Source: Candidatus Gastranaerophilales bacterium (GTDB lineage Bacteria; Cyanobacteriota; Vampirovibrionia; Gastranaerophilales; Gastranaerophilaceae). Taken from it: a DNA stretch of 64,000 bases. The number at the start of each line of letters is the position of its first letter. The first letter of the stretch is position 1. Shown piece after piece: positions 34,636 through 45,230 of this stretch. Position numbers and translations under genes: made by a program. Where the stretch lies: positions 1 through 64,000 of the forward strand of contig CALUWC010000002.1 in assembly GCA_944324395.1 (NCBI GenBank). Direction: 5' to 3'. The notes beneath the pieces are model-generated. The model worked only from the letters and a program-made list of their open reading frames with translations. It was not told where the DNA came from and did no database searches.

Positions 34636-36432
34636 ATGACTTGTAATGAAAACATTAGAAATATAGCAATAATAGCACACGTTGACCATGGAAAAACAAC
34701 ACTGGTTGACTGTTTGTTAAAACAAGCCGGAGTTTTCGGTGCCCACCAGCACGTTGAAGAACGAGTTCTCGATAGCAACGACCTTGAAAGAGAAAGAGGA
34801 ATTACAATTCTTTCTAAAAACATTTCAATAACTTACAACGGGACCAAAATCAATGTTGTTGACACCCCGGGACACGCTGATTTCGGCGGTGAAGTTGAAC
34901 GTGTACTTGGAATGGTAGACGGTGCGTTACTAATTGTTGATGCTGCAGAAGGTCCGATGCCGCAAACGAGATTTGTCTTATCAAAAGCGTTAGAATTAGG
35001 TTTAAAAATTATTGTTGTTATAAATAAAATAGACAAACCTGCCGCTGAACCTTTAACTGCATTGGATAAAGTATTTGACCTGTTTACAGAATTAACGGAC
35101 AGAGAAGATTTGATAGATTTCCCATTTATTTTTGCAAGCAGCCTGCAAGGGTTTGCTATCAATGATTTGGAAGATGAAAGAAAAGATATGGTTCCGCTGT
35201 TTGACTGTATAATCAAAAATATCCAACCGCCTGAAGGTGATGAAAATGAACCGTTCCAATTCAGGGCAACAACGCTTGATTACAATGAATATGTAGGAAG
35301 AATTGTTATAGGACGTATTGCTCACGGTAAAGTAAATTCTCAAGATCAGGTATGTCTTATACACGCTGACGGAAGCCAGGAAAGAGGGAAAATTGTAAAA
35401 TTATTCGGATTTAAAGATCTTGGCAGGGTAGAAATTGAAAGTGCATCTGCCGGAGATATCGTTGGAATTGCAGGATTTTCAGATATACAAATCGGCGAAA
35501 CCATTTGTGATCCGAATAACCCGAAAGCTCTTCCTTTAATTCAGGTGGATGAACCGACACTGCAGATGAATTTTTCAGTGAACGACAGCCCGTTTGCAGG
35601 TCAGGAAGGGAAATTTGTAACTTCCCGCCAATTAAGAAAACGCTTATACAATGAATTAGAAAAAAATGTAAGTTTAAGAGTCGAAGATACTGATTCCACT
35701 GACTGTTTTAAAGTTTCAGGAAGAGGAGAATTACATTTAAGTATCTTAATAGAAACAATGCGTCGTGAAGGATATGAATTTTCAGTTTCAAAACCTGAAG
35801 TTATTTATAAACATATTAACGGAGAACTTTGCGAACCCTATGAAAATTTAATTATTGATGTTCCTGAAGAATATGCAGGAAGTGCAATAGAACGTTTGTC
35901 TTCCAGAAAAGCCGAAATGAAGGATATGCAAACATCAAAAGGCAGAACAAATTTGATATTCCATATTCCGGCAAGAGGACTTATAGGATTCAGAAGTGAA
36001 TTTATAAGAATGACCAGAGGTGAAGGAATAATGTATCATACATTCCTTCATTACAGGCCCTATGCAGGTGATATTCCAAGACAAAGAAGCGGATCCATCA
36101 TTGCTTTTGAACAAGGTGAAGCCATTCCGTACGCTCTAGCACAATTTGAAGATAGAGGAGTATTCTTTATAACTCCCAAAACTAAAGTCTACAGAGGTAT
36201 GATTATCGGGGAATGCAACAGACCTCAAGATATTCAGGTTAATATCTGCAAAACTAAAAAACTTACCAATATGAGAAGTTCAACTGCAGATGTAATGGTT
36301 ACACTTCAGGCTCCGAAATTATTAACTCTTGAAGAAGCTTTGGAATATATCGGAGATGATGAACTTGTCGAAATTACACCTGAAAATATTCGACTTAGAA
36401 AAGCTGACTTAACTAAAAAAATATATAATTAA
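34636..36432 (+). CDS. typA: Translational GTPase TypA/BipA
   Basis: A 598-residue ribosome-associated GTPase of the EF-G family, important under stress and low temperature. G motifs: AHVDHGKTT (G1), the RGITI switch (G2), DTPGHADF (G3), NKIDK (G4). Domains II, III, V and the TypA-specific C-terminal domain follow, including RGLIGFRSEFIRMTRGEGIM. I use the ATG giving MTCNEN, five bases after AGGA; an ATG six codons upstream lacks a site. Possibly controlled through the palindrome just upstream. Confidence 0.95.
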   Translation: MTCNENIRNIAIIAHVDHGKTTLVDCLLKQAGVFGAHQHVEERVLDSNDLERERGITILSKNISITYNGTKINVVDTPGHADFGGEVERVLGMVDGALLIVDAAEGPMPQTRFVLSKALELGLKIIVVINKIDKPAAEPLTALDKVFDLFTELTDREDLIDFPFIFASSLQGFAINDLEDERKDMVPLFDCIIKNIQPPEGDENEPFQFRATTLDYNEYVGRIVIGRIAHGKVNSQDQVCLIHADGSQERGKIVKLFGFKDLGRVEIESASAGDIVGIAGFSDIQIGETICDPNNPKALPLIQVDEPTLQMNFSVNDSPFAGQEGKFVTSRQLRKRLYNELEKNVSLRVEDTDSTDCFKVSGRGELHLSILIETMRREGYEFSVSKPEVIYKHINGELCEPYENLIIDVPEEYAGSAIERLSSRKAEMKDMQTSKGRTNLIFHIPARGLIGFRSEFIRMTRGEGIMYHTFLHYRPYAGDIPRQRSGSIIAFEQGEAIPYALAQFEDRGVFFITPKTKVYRGMIIGECNRPQDIQVNICKTKKLTNMRSSTADVMVTLQAPKLLTLEEALEYIGDDELVEITPENIRLRKADLTKKIYN

Positions 36433-36472
36433 AAGGCTGCGGATGACAATTTTTGTAAATTTGTGCAGCCAT
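36433..36472 (-). terminator. Probable glgA terminator
   Basis: GGCTGC/GCAGCC stem with a long loop that can pair further (ACAA/TTGT), then TTTT on the minus strand. Lies between the convergent typA and glgA genes. Confidence 0.55.
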
Positions 36473-36494
36473 TGGATAATGTCAGACGAATTTC

Positions 36495-37940
36495 TTATTT
36501 ACTCGTTATTTCATGGTACATCTTCAAATATTCTTTTGAACTGCGTTTCCATGAAAAATCAGATTCCATTGCAGATTTTCTCATTGCATTAAACACATAT
36601 TTATCAGAATAAACATACAATGCACATTTTATCGCATTAAGCATATCCCAGCCGTTATATACCCAGAATTTAAAACCTGTAGAATTATCCAGAGGATAGC
36701 CGGTTACAGTATCTTCAAGTCCGCCTGTTGCTCTGACAATAGGCAAAGATCCGTAATGCATCGCAATAAGCTGACTCAATCCGCAAGGTTCAAATTTTGA
36801 AGGCATTAGGAAAAAGTCGCTACCGCCATATACAAGATTTGCCAGATCTGATTTATATCCGACATACGCTCTTATATTTTTTGTATTATTTGAAAGCCAG
36901 ATAAACAGATTTTCATAATCCTTATCGCCGCTTCCGATAAATACAAAATCCGCATTTAAGTTTTGTAATTCATACTGCATATCTCTGATTAAATCAATAC
37001 CTTTTTGTGCAACAAGGCGTGAAATAAATGCAATTAAAGGTCTGTCAGGATTATACTCAAGTCCAAAATATTTGCATACTGCTTTTTTATTCTCTTCTTT
37101 GTTATTTAATGAATTTATATCAAAATTTTTAACGAGAGATTTATCAGTTTTAGGATTGAAAACATCATAATCAATACCATTAAGAATACCTTTCAATTTA
37201 TATTGAATTCCTCGCAGGGTATAATCCATATTTTCGCCGTATTCAGAACCTAAAATTTCTCTTGCATAAGTAGGAGAAACAGCCACAACTCTATCTGCAT
37301 AATTTATTGCACCCTTCATCCAATTTACACGACCGTAATGCTCGCATCCCCACTGATTATAAACAATATCCTTACGCATATTAGCAAAATCCAGAACATC
37401 CTCAAACCATATTCCCTGATATGCAAGGTTATGAATTTCAAATACACATTTCGTATTTTTCCAGAAATCATCAAATTTATAATTTGAATGCAAATATAAA
37501 GGAATCATTGCGGTATGCCAATCATTTGCATGAATAACATCCGCTCTGAAATTAAGAGCCTTAGCATATTCCATAACCGCCAGAGAAAAAGAAATATATC
37601 TTTCATGTTCGTATCTCGGGTCAAGATATTTAGGATAAACTTCTTTAAAACAAGAAAAATACCAATCATTTTTTACAAAGAAAACATTTATATTTGTCCC
37701 CGGGAGTTTTGTCATATAAAGATTAAACTTCTGGGGAGATGAGCCGAAAGTTATCCACATTTCGGAATTTTCAAGTTCTTTAATATTGTATTTATCTTTG
37801 TCTATACAGCCATGAAGCGGAGTAAAAATTGCAATTTCCGCATCTTTTTCAAGCTCTTTTGGCAGACTTCCGATAACATCAGCAAGTCCTCCTGCTTTTG
37901 AAAACGGTGCGACTTCAGCAGATGCGAATAAAATTTTCAT
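36495..37940 (-). CDS. glgA: Glycogen synthase
   Basis: A 481-residue GT5 enzyme that adds glucose from ADP-glucose (or UDP-glucose) to glycogen. The N-terminal substrate loop is SKAGGLADVIGSLPKEL. The GT-B C-terminal half has the retaining motif SKFEPCGLSQLIAMHYGSLP and ATGGLEDTV. A GAGAGGAAAA ribosome site supports the start. It follows the large zinc-ribbon gene by 38 bases in the same direction and may share its message. The GH57 branching enzyme at 2.5-4.2 kb is its natural partner. Confidence 0.94.
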   Translation of the reverse strand: MKILFASAEVAPFSKAGGLADVIGSLPKELEKDAEIAIFTPLHGCIDKDKYNIKELENSEMWITFGSSPQKFNLYMTKLPGTNINVFFVKNDWYFSCFKEVYPKYLDPRYEHERYISFSLAVMEYAKALNFRADVIHANDWHTAMIPLYLHSNYKFDDFWKNTKCVFEIHNLAYQGIWFEDVLDFANMRKDIVYNQWGCEHYGRVNWMKGAINYADRVVAVSPTYAREILGSEYGENMDYTLRGIQYKLKGILNGIDYDVFNPKTDKSLVKNFDINSLNNKEENKKAVCKYFGLEYNPDRPLIAFISRLVAQKGIDLIRDMQYELQNLNADFVFIGSGDKDYENLFIWLSNNTKNIRAYVGYKSDLANLVYGGSDFFLMPSKFEPCGLSQLIAMHYGSLPIVRATGGLEDTVTGYPLDNSTGFKFWVYNGWDMLNAIKCALYVYSDKYVFNAMRKSAMESDFSWKRSSKEYLKMYHEITSK

Positions 37941-37978
37941 TTTTCCTCTCTTTCCGAACTCTTATGAAAACATTCCGC

Positions 37979-40900
37979 TTAATCAGAGAAAAATGCAGAA
38001 GGATCTACTACATCATTGTCATTTTCATCAAATTCCGCAGAAGTTTCTATTCCTTGTTCTGATACACTCTCTTGCTTATTTACAACAACTGACCCGGCAG
38101 GTTTTTGAACTTTTGGGACCTGATTGCTGCTACTTGAATTTTCTAACAGAATTTTCTTTATGTCAATATTCAAATTAAAATTTAATCCGTATTTTTGAAC
38201 AATATAAGATGCCTGATTTAAACAAATTTGTGCCTGTTCCTGAGCATTTGTACACATCAAAACTTTATACATATTTACTTTATTAAGCATAGTTAAATAT
38301 TCACTTATGCCGCCTTGTTTTTCCATTTGTATATTAGAATTATTCAAAACTCCGTATGCAATATCAAATTTTCCTTCTTTGATATTCAAAATACTCATTA
38401 CATACCAGCCCAAATGGACAATTGCATTCATACCTTTTTCTTTAGCTGATTTAATTATTTTATAAATCATTGTAGAAGCTTTCTTGAATGAATTTAATTG
38501 AATATATGCATATCCAATCATTAAATCCGCAAAAATTTCAAATTGTATCATCTGAGATTCATGAGCAATCAATTTAGCTTTATATATTTCCTGGGCAAAA
38601 GCTGTTGGATTTGATTTATATGCCACAAAAGCATTCATTATATAATACAGGATTGAAGAAAACATATCTTCGCCTGCCATAGCAGGATTTATTGATGCAG
38701 TCTGACCTTTTATGAGATTTTGGAGCTGAATAAAAATATCGTATTTTTGCGGAATAAAATCCAATAATTTTCTCGAAATATCCAAAAATTCACCAACATC
38801 TTCTTTCAATGACAAAACATCGACCAGTGCAACATATCCTACACACTCAGATACCAAAAACTTAAACTCAGCTTTTGAAATAATCGTATATTTTATAGAA
38901 TTTATTTTCTCGGAATCCAGAACATTTAAAACATTATAACCAATATCAAGACAATCGCCGTATGCACCTATATTAAATAAAATTTTCACATAAATAACTG
39001 ACATCAAAAGTACATACAGACTGAAATCAGGAGATGCAGGATCAATAGAAAATTTATCCATTGACGATAATACGCTGTGGGTAAGATTCATAGCATACAT
39101 ATAATCACCATGAGCCATTGCACCTTGAATCATTTTCGTACAAAATGAAACATAATTATCATGATTTCCGGAAGTTTTTAAACTGACAAGAGTTTTTTCA
39201 GCCAAATCTTTTGTCTGCTCCGGATCGTATTCATACATATTATTTGCAACATTCTCATATAAAGATAATTTATATTTCATCAAATCTGCTTCCGACCACG
39301 AAGAAGAATATTTTTCCAGAGTGTTTAATATTTTTGCAGAACAATTTAAATATCCGGAGAAATCACCCATTGAAAGATTAATATTTGCAAGCTTTTCCCA
39401 TTCAAAAACTACTTTCTCGCCCATTCCAAGAACATCATACAAAAAGCCTTTAACAGGATTTGGCATATCTTCTACGAAAACCTTATTAAATAAGTCTGTT
39501 GCAACTTTATTCAAATCTTCAGGCTTAATTACCTCCAGCAAGCATTCACGTAAAATATTGTAGTTAGAGAAATAAACACAATTGTTATATGAATATATAT
39601 ACCCCATGCCGGCAAGAGCTTCCCCTATTTTCTCCCAATTTTTAAAGCCCAGAGAATTTATAGTTTTTTCATCAATTCTTGTACCCAGAAGAACAAGCAT
39701 TGTCAAAAATCTCATAGTTTCCTCTTCATCTTTCATGAGATTTAAACGACGCTTCATCAATTTTGGTAAACCCGATGGTATAATTATAGTTTTAGGGTTT
39801 ACCATAGTCAGGGAATCTTCAGTATACTCGTAAATACCTGACTCCAGAAGATATTGAATTGCAAAATCCAAAAACAACGTACTTCCGCAGGCATACTTAG
39901 CAATCCGTTGAAAATAGAAATCCGTCATAATATTTTTATAAAATTCAGGATCACCCATTACTATTGTTTCAAACGGAGTCGGAGTCAAAGTAACTTCGGC
40001 ATAATAAGGTCTTGATAAAAGAAAATGAGAATCTTTATGCAAAGCATAAGTTTTATCATAAGAAACCAAGTAACTTATATTCAATTCGTCAAAATGGTCG
40101 AATAATTGTTCCAGTACGAATTTAGAACTGTCATCAATTTTTTCGTAATTTTCAATATAAATCAATGTATTCGGAATAGATTTCAACAATGCAAAAAATA
40201 TCTGGCAGTACTCTTCTCTAGTATCCTCCATGTTTGCCATTTTTCGTTGATTTAGAGTTATCAAATCTTTGACCAAACCTGACTTATCGACAGAAGAAAA
40301 CATAGAAAAATCATTTGTATCAAACAATTTTTGAGAAACTGTATATTCAAAAATTGAAGATAGTAAATCTCTAAAAAAGGAATAGGGGGAATACTTCATA
40401 TCATCATGACAGGTAACGGGAATAACATTATCATAAATACCCATTTCATCAACTGCAGATAACAATTTCAATGTATACGGCTGATACATCGGAGAAGCCT
40501 TCAATGCCAGAATACCCATCGGAATCTGTTCAAGCATTTTCACCACACAATCCAAAACATTGATACTTTCTGTTTTGACAAAAGAACAATTTATTTCATC
40601 AAAATTTATCATATCAATATCATAGATATCATCATCTTCAATATTATTTTCTTCCTTCAATGCATCTTGGGTAATTTTTGCCTGATCAATAAGTGCGGAT
40701 TGGATAAATACAGGCACATCTGTTTCATCAGAATTTTCCTGCTCCTTTTGAGCCTCATTACGCAAAAACTCTCCGATATTAACAAATTCTTTTAAATCCA
40801 TTTCAAAGAATCTTTTCATTACCCCGTCAACCATTGCGGAATTTAAAGAATCCAGCTTGTAATGCTCTTTATAAATATCGTAAAAATTTTCATCTGTAAT

Positions 40901-41575
40901 TACCTGGAAAGAATCCAAAGCCTTCATTTCTTTACTTGAACTCTGATAAACCATATTTGCATGGAATCTTGTATCAATATCATAAGGATTTTGTTCTGCT
41001 TCACGTTTCATTATCGTGAAATTACACTTTAAACCAACCCCTTTTTTCTTTAATAACTTTACATTTAATTTAGTAATTAAATTAACAAGCTCAATAGTAG
41101 CTTGAATAGCAGAATTAGCAGAAGCGGAAAATGTATAATCTTTATTAAATCTTATTATATAAATATCATTATTTATAATCTGTCGTCTAACATTTAAAGT
41201 ATTAACATAAGACACAATCATAGCATCCAGATTTGTTCTGAATTTTTGGAATAATTTATTTGAGCCGAGTTTTGCTTTAACAACATCACTATTCGGAAAA
41301 TCTATTCTCAATACCGCAAAATTATCAGTATTAGATTCGCCCATCACAGCACTTACTTCATTAGAAAATCCGCATTTTATACATTTCGGATTTTTCATCA
41401 AGTTAATTTTGCCGCATTTTGCACATTTTGTAACAAGAATTTCGCCGCATTTCTTGCAGGTATTTTTTGTATTTATGGTTTTACAAACAGGGCAGACAAT
41501 TTTGAGTACCTTCTTACAATTAGGGCACACCATTGCATTTTTACTAATTTCCGCTCCGCATTTAGGACATTCCAT
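37979..41575 (-). CDS. Large zinc-ribbon / degenerate cyclase-like / AAA-like / helical-repeat protein
   Basis: A 1198-residue protein. Residues 3-68 hold six CxxC pairs, forming three zinc ribbons. About 85-260 resembles the fold pattern of class III nucleotide cyclases (FAVLRIDFPNSDVVKAKLG, then DIYIIRFNKD) but without clear catalytic Asp pairs. About 340-620 resembles a STAND/AAA module with a Walker-B-like TLIYIENYEKID but no recognisable P-loop. The rest is helical, TPR-like, ending in a disordered acidic tail. It looks like a signalling scaffold that has lost enzymatic motifs; this is inference. No signal peptide. TATAAT ends six bases before the ATG and there is no Shine-Dalgarno. Confidence 0.7.
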   Translation of the reverse strand: MECPKCGAEISKNAMVCPNCKKVLKIVCPVCKTINTKNTCKKCGEILVTKCAKCGKINLMKNPKCIKCGFSNEVSAVMGESNTDNFAVLRIDFPNSDVVKAKLGSNKLFQKFRTNLDAMIVSYVNTLNVRRQIINNDIYIIRFNKDYTFSASANSAIQATIELVNLITKLNVKLLKKKGVGLKCNFTIMKREAEQNPYDIDTRFHANMVYQSSSKEMKALDSFQVITDENFYDIYKEHYKLDSLNSAMVDGVMKRFFEMDLKEFVNIGEFLRNEAQKEQENSDETDVPVFIQSALIDQAKITQDALKEENNIEDDDIYDIDMINFDEINCSFVKTESINVLDCVVKMLEQIPMGILALKASPMYQPYTLKLLSAVDEMGIYDNVIPVTCHDDMKYSPYSFFRDLLSSIFEYTVSQKLFDTNDFSMFSSVDKSGLVKDLITLNQRKMANMEDTREEYCQIFFALLKSIPNTLIYIENYEKIDDSSKFVLEQLFDHFDELNISYLVSYDKTYALHKDSHFLLSRPYYAEVTLTPTPFETIVMGDPEFYKNIMTDFYFQRIAKYACGSTLFLDFAIQYLLESGIYEYTEDSLTMVNPKTIIIPSGLPKLMKRRLNLMKDEEETMRFLTMLVLLGTRIDEKTINSLGFKNWEKIGEALAGMGYIYSYNNCVYFSNYNILRECLLEVIKPEDLNKVATDLFNKVFVEDMPNPVKGFLYDVLGMGEKVVFEWEKLANINLSMGDFSGYLNCSAKILNTLEKYSSSWSEADLMKYKLSLYENVANNMYEYDPEQTKDLAEKTLVSLKTSGNHDNYVSFCTKMIQGAMAHGDYMYAMNLTHSVLSSMDKFSIDPASPDFSLYVLLMSVIYVKILFNIGAYGDCLDIGYNVLNVLDSEKINSIKYTIISKAEFKFLVSECVGYVALVDVLSLKEDVGEFLDISRKLLDFIPQKYDIFIQLQNLIKGQTASINPAMAGEDMFSSILYYIMNAFVAYKSNPTAFAQEIYKAKLIAHESQMIQFEIFADLMIGYAYIQLNSFKKASTMIYKIIKSAKEKGMNAIVHLGWYVMSILNIKEGKFDIAYGVLNNSNIQMEKQGGISEYLTMLNKVNMYKVLMCTNAQEQAQICLNQASYIVQKYGLNFNLNIDIKKILLENSSSSNQVPKVQKPAGSVVVNKQESVSEQGIETSAEFDENDNDVVDPSAFFSD

Positions 41576-41581
41576 ACTAAA

Positions 41582-41587
41582 ATTATA
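41582..41587 (-). promoter_or_regulatory. -10 box for leaderless start of the zinc-ribbon gene
   Basis: TATAAT on the minus strand ends six bases before the ATG, so transcription should start at or within a base or two of the start codon. The -35 is weak. Confidence 0.6.
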
Positions 41588-41736
41588 ACATAGCATCAGG
41601 GTTTTAAACTAATTCAAAAAGATGAAATTCCGCTTCTTAAAATTAAGTTTTGTATATTTTAGCTTCAAAAATAGCAATTTTATATGTTTACAATCATTAA
41701 ACAAAGTATAATCGTAGAAGGTAAAAGGATACTGCC

Positions 41737-44040
41737 ATGGGAAATAATATTGCAATAACCGCACAAAACACACAATCTCCAGCTGTAAGAGAAAAACTAA
41801 GCCAGGATTTAGCTGAACAAAACAAGATTGTGTACAGACGTCAGGGATTGACGGCACAAGGTTTCGATAAAATCAAATCTCTGACAGGACTTGGCAGATC
41901 TCAAAAAAAAATTCTACAAAAAATTGAAGATTACAAAGCCGGAAAAACAGATTACGAAAGTACCGACAAGTATATAAAAGATTACAAATACGGTCAGCGT
42001 GATGCAACGGAAATTACACTTGATATTCTGACAGGAGCATCAAGCTTTGGTATGTATTCTGCCAGCAGAAAGCTTATGGCATTTGCACGTCCATTCTTAG
42101 ATGAAAAAATTAGCCTTAAAGCCGGTAAATACTCAAAAATTGCAGGAGTAGGACTGGCCGTATTAACAGGTATGACAGTAAAGCCTTTACTTAGATTTAT
42201 TGACAGAATTTATCTGAAACGCAAAGAGAAAAAAGATAATAAAACATTCTGGAAAGATACTTTAACAGGAGCACTTGATGGTGCAATGGCTCCTGTTGCC
42301 ATACTGAAAAACGGACTTCTTGGAGTACCTTTAGTATTAGGGGAAAACACAATCCAGCGTTATCTTGCAGTAAAACGCGACGATAAAAAATCAGTAAATG
42401 ATTTTATTGATAAACAAAAAGACAACCTTGCAATAAAAGCTGCCGGTGCAGGCTTGCTTGCATACAAAAGTCATAAACTTACCTCATCTTTAAAAAGCTG
42501 GGAAAAAGCTGCAAATAAAGCTTTAGAAAATATTAAAGACTTGAAACCTTTTGAAAAAGTTGAAAATACCCAAGGGTTTACGGAACTAGCAAAACAAGCA
42601 CAAATATTACTTGATCCGAAATTTATAATGGAAATTTTGGGCAACGGAAAAACAATTGAAGAAAAAATGAGATTGATTGAAGAAAAGAATATTTTCCTTC
42701 CGAAATTTCTTCAAACAATTCCTGAAAATGTTTTAGGTATGCTAAAAGGATTCCAGCCGGAGTTTATGGGTATGAAGTTAAGCAATCTTGATGATTTGCA
42801 AACTATCATAACAAGATTCAAAAGCGACTGCCCGCAATCAAGAACTGTTAAAGAAGCTCAAGAATTTATCTCTAAAACATACGGAGATAAATATACAATA
42901 ATACAGGATAAAGCACTTGGAGTTGGAACAGTTGCCGAAACATTCCTTGCAAAAGATAATACAACAGGCAAAGAAGTAGTTTTGAAATTCCTTAAAAAAG
43001 GTATCTCTAAAGAAAAAATAGAAAATGACAGAAAAGTATTTATTGATGCTCTGAAAGAAGCAAATAAAGACAATCCCGAAAAAGCAGACTATCTTGCAAG
43101 AAAAATAAATTCATTATATGATGCGTGGGTTCAGGAAACCGATATGGCTAAAGAAATGGAAGCAACACAAATCTTAGGCAGGAATGCCCGCCATTATAAT
43201 GCAGTTAAACCAATTGAAGTAAAAGACAACATTTACGTAATGGAAAAAGCTCCCGGAGTTCAATTTAATGAATTTATAGACGATATGATGAAACAAAACA
43301 AAAAAATATCTGAAAAAGATATGTTTTCTATTCTTACAAACTACTTCCAGGTATTTTTTGAACAATTGTTATCTGTACCTAAAAAAGGAATGAAGGTAAT
43401 GCATGCAGACCCGCACCCGGGCAATGTATTCATTGATGTAACCAATCGGGAAAAACCGTTTACCTTTATTGATACCGGTAATGTTCTCAGATACTCTCCG
43501 GAAGAAGCTATTGAAAACACTCTTAATCATTTGGATTACTTTATCGGAAATACAACAGGTATTGCTAAAGCTCTGTTAAGAAATGCAAACCTTCCGGAAG
43601 GAATGACAATGAAACAGGCTCAAAAAATCGTTGAAGACGGGCTGAAAGAAAAAGTCTACAACGGTCATACAAATTTATTCGGAGAAAACTTATTCAAAGA
43701 AGTTAACAATGTCGGACTTAAAGTAATGGAAGAAAATAATATTATTCCTAATATAAATAATACTAACCTGCTGAAAGCCGAAATAACTTATTTGTCTAAC
43801 TTAACCTGCCTAAAAGACATTCAAAAAATTATTGATAAAAACTCAGACAGACTAACTCAAGTTGAAGCAAAAGAACAATTGAAACTTATGCTCAATGAAA
43901 TTCGTGAGTCTGTTATAAATTCCGCAATAAACAATAAACGATACACAACAAAACAAATAAAAGAAAGATTGAAATTTATTGACGAAAACAAAGAACAATT
44001 CTACTCAACAGTTCTTACATTCATTCAGGGAATGAAATAG
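41737..44040 (+). CDS. ABC1/UbiB-family protein kinase-like protein, extended form
   Basis: A 767-residue protein whose middle (about 380-590) is an ABC1/UbiB atypical kinase. The nucleotide loop is ALGVGTVAETFLAKDN with a Lys in VVLKFLKK, the catalytic loop is VMHADPHPGNVFID, and the metal motif is FIDTGNVLR. The Ala-rich loop and the KxGQ signature of classic UbiB are not obvious. It is longer than usual family members (~450-550) because of an N-terminal ~300-residue region with two or three weakly hydrophobic stretches. Family members support lipid or quinone metabolism at membranes. The Shine-Dalgarno AAAGGA is somewhat distant. Confidence 0.78.
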   Translation: MGNNIAITAQNTQSPAVREKLSQDLAEQNKIVYRRQGLTAQGFDKIKSLTGLGRSQKKILQKIEDYKAGKTDYESTDKYIKDYKYGQRDATEITLDILTGASSFGMYSASRKLMAFARPFLDEKISLKAGKYSKIAGVGLAVLTGMTVKPLLRFIDRIYLKRKEKKDNKTFWKDTLTGALDGAMAPVAILKNGLLGVPLVLGENTIQRYLAVKRDDKKSVNDFIDKQKDNLAIKAAGAGLLAYKSHKLTSSLKSWEKAANKALENIKDLKPFEKVENTQGFTELAKQAQILLDPKFIMEILGNGKTIEEKMRLIEEKNIFLPKFLQTIPENVLGMLKGFQPEFMGMKLSNLDDLQTIITRFKSDCPQSRTVKEAQEFISKTYGDKYTIIQDKALGVGTVAETFLAKDNTTGKEVVLKFLKKGISKEKIENDRKVFIDALKEANKDNPEKADYLARKINSLYDAWVQETDMAKEMEATQILGRNARHYNAVKPIEVKDNIYVMEKAPGVQFNEFIDDMMKQNKKISEKDMFSILTNYFQVFFEQLLSVPKKGMKVMHADPHPGNVFIDVTNREKPFTFIDTGNVLRYSPEEAIENTLNHLDYFIGNTTGIAKALLRNANLPEGMTMKQAQKIVEDGLKEKVYNGHTNLFGENLFKEVNNVGLKVMEENNIIPNINNTNLLKAEITYLSNLTCLKDIQKIIDKNSDRLTQVEAKEQLKLMLNEIRESVINSAINNKRYTTKQIKERLKFIDENKEQFYSTVLTFIQGMK

Positions 44041-44107
44041 AAATCCTCAAAAGTATTTTCTTAATATCACAAATTGTGCTATTATAAAATAAAGGCGGAT
44101 TCTAAAA

Positions 44108-45181
44108 ATGAGTATAATTACAGACGACAATGATTTTCAACAAACTCATACAACAGAAAAGAAAAATCCTGTTGTTAAACCTGAAGCTGCTGACTTTGAT
44201 AAAAATTTTGAAAACTGTATCCGCCCGAAATCATTCGATACATATATCGGGCAATCGGCCCTGAAAGATACTTTAAAAATTACAATTCAGGCTGCCCAAA
44301 AAAGAGAACTTCCGCTTGACCATTTATTATTTTACGGCCCTCCGGGACTCGGAAAAACGACACTGGCTGGAGTTATAGCTCAGGAAATGGGAGTTGATAT
44401 AAAAATAACATCAGCTCCGGCTCTTGAACGTCCGAGAGATATTATAGGTATTCTAATGTCATTACAGGGTGGCGAGATATTATTTATTGACGAAATTCAC
44501 AGGCTTAATAAAGTTGCGGAAGAAATTTTATATCCGGCAATGGAAGATTTTTATCTTGATATGACAACAGGAAAAAGTCAAACTGTTAAAACATTGCGGG
44601 TACCGCTTCCGAAATTTACTCTTATAGGAGCAACAACAAAAGCCGGTGAATTGTCAGGGCCATTGAGAGATAGGTTTGGAATTATCCACAGACTTGAATT
44701 TTATACCGACGAAGAACTTGCTCTGGTAATTAAAAGGACAGCCGGAATATTAAATATTGAAATAGATGAAGACGGAGCCTATGCAATTGCAAGACGTTCG
44801 AGAGGAACCCCTCGTATTGCAAACAGACTTGTAAAAAGAGTCAGTGACTATGCAATCGTAAAACATAACGGTAAAATTACAAAAGATATTGCCAACAAAT
44901 CACTTGATATTTTAAAAATAGATGAATTTGGTCTTGATACAACTGATAGAAATTTGTTAAAACTAATAATTGAAAAATATGACGGAGGCCCTGTCGGAAT
45001 TGAAACTATAGCCGCTGCTATAGGAGAAGATGTCAGAACTCTTGAAGATGTTTGTGAACCTTTTTTATTACAAGCAGGTTTGCTGCAAAGAACCCCCAGG
45101 GGCAGAAAAGTTTCTCCTGCGGGATACAGACACCTTGGCTATAAAACCAAAAATCAATCTGCCCAGCAAAGCTTATTTTAA
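44108..45181 (+). CDS. ruvB: Holliday junction branch migration ATPase RuvB
   Basis: A 357-residue AAA+ motor that drives Holliday junction migration with RuvA. Walker A is GPPGLGKTT, Walker B FIDEIHRL, sensor [18 protein letters not shown], and the winged-helix C-terminus ends with [14 protein letters not shown]. The N-terminal ~40 residues before [12 protein letters not shown] form a longer than usual, charged extension. AAAGGCGG is the ribosome site. Followed by recG with its own promoter; both handle branched DNA. Confidence 0.96.
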   Translation: MSIITDDNDFQQTHTTEKKNPVVKPEAADFDKNFENCIRPKSFDTYIGQSALKDTLKITIQAAQKRELPLDHLLFYGPPGLGKTTLAGVIAQEMGVDIKITSAPALERPRDIIGILMSLQGGEILFIDEIHRLNKVAEEILYPAMEDFYLDMTTGKSQTVKTLRVPLPKFTLIGATTKAGELSGPLRDRFGIIHRLEFYTDEELALVIKRTAGILNIEIDEDGAYAIARRSRGTPRIANRLVKRVSDYAIVKHNGKITKDIANKSLDILKIDEFGLDTTDRNLLKLIIEKYDGGPVGIETIAAAIGEDVRTLEDVCEPFLLQAGLLQRTPRGRKVSPAGYRHLGYKTKNQSAQQSLF

Positions 45182-45194
45182 AATATTATATTAT

Positions 45195-45223
45195 TTGTGT
45201 TCATTTAAATCTTAATGTAAAAT
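45195..45223 (+). promoter_or_regulatory. recG promoter, leaderless arrangement
   Basis: TTGTGT, 17 bases, TAAAAT, then seven bases to the ATG. With normal spacing, transcription would start at the A of the start codon. Confidence 0.65.
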
Positions 45224-45230
45224 TATAAAT

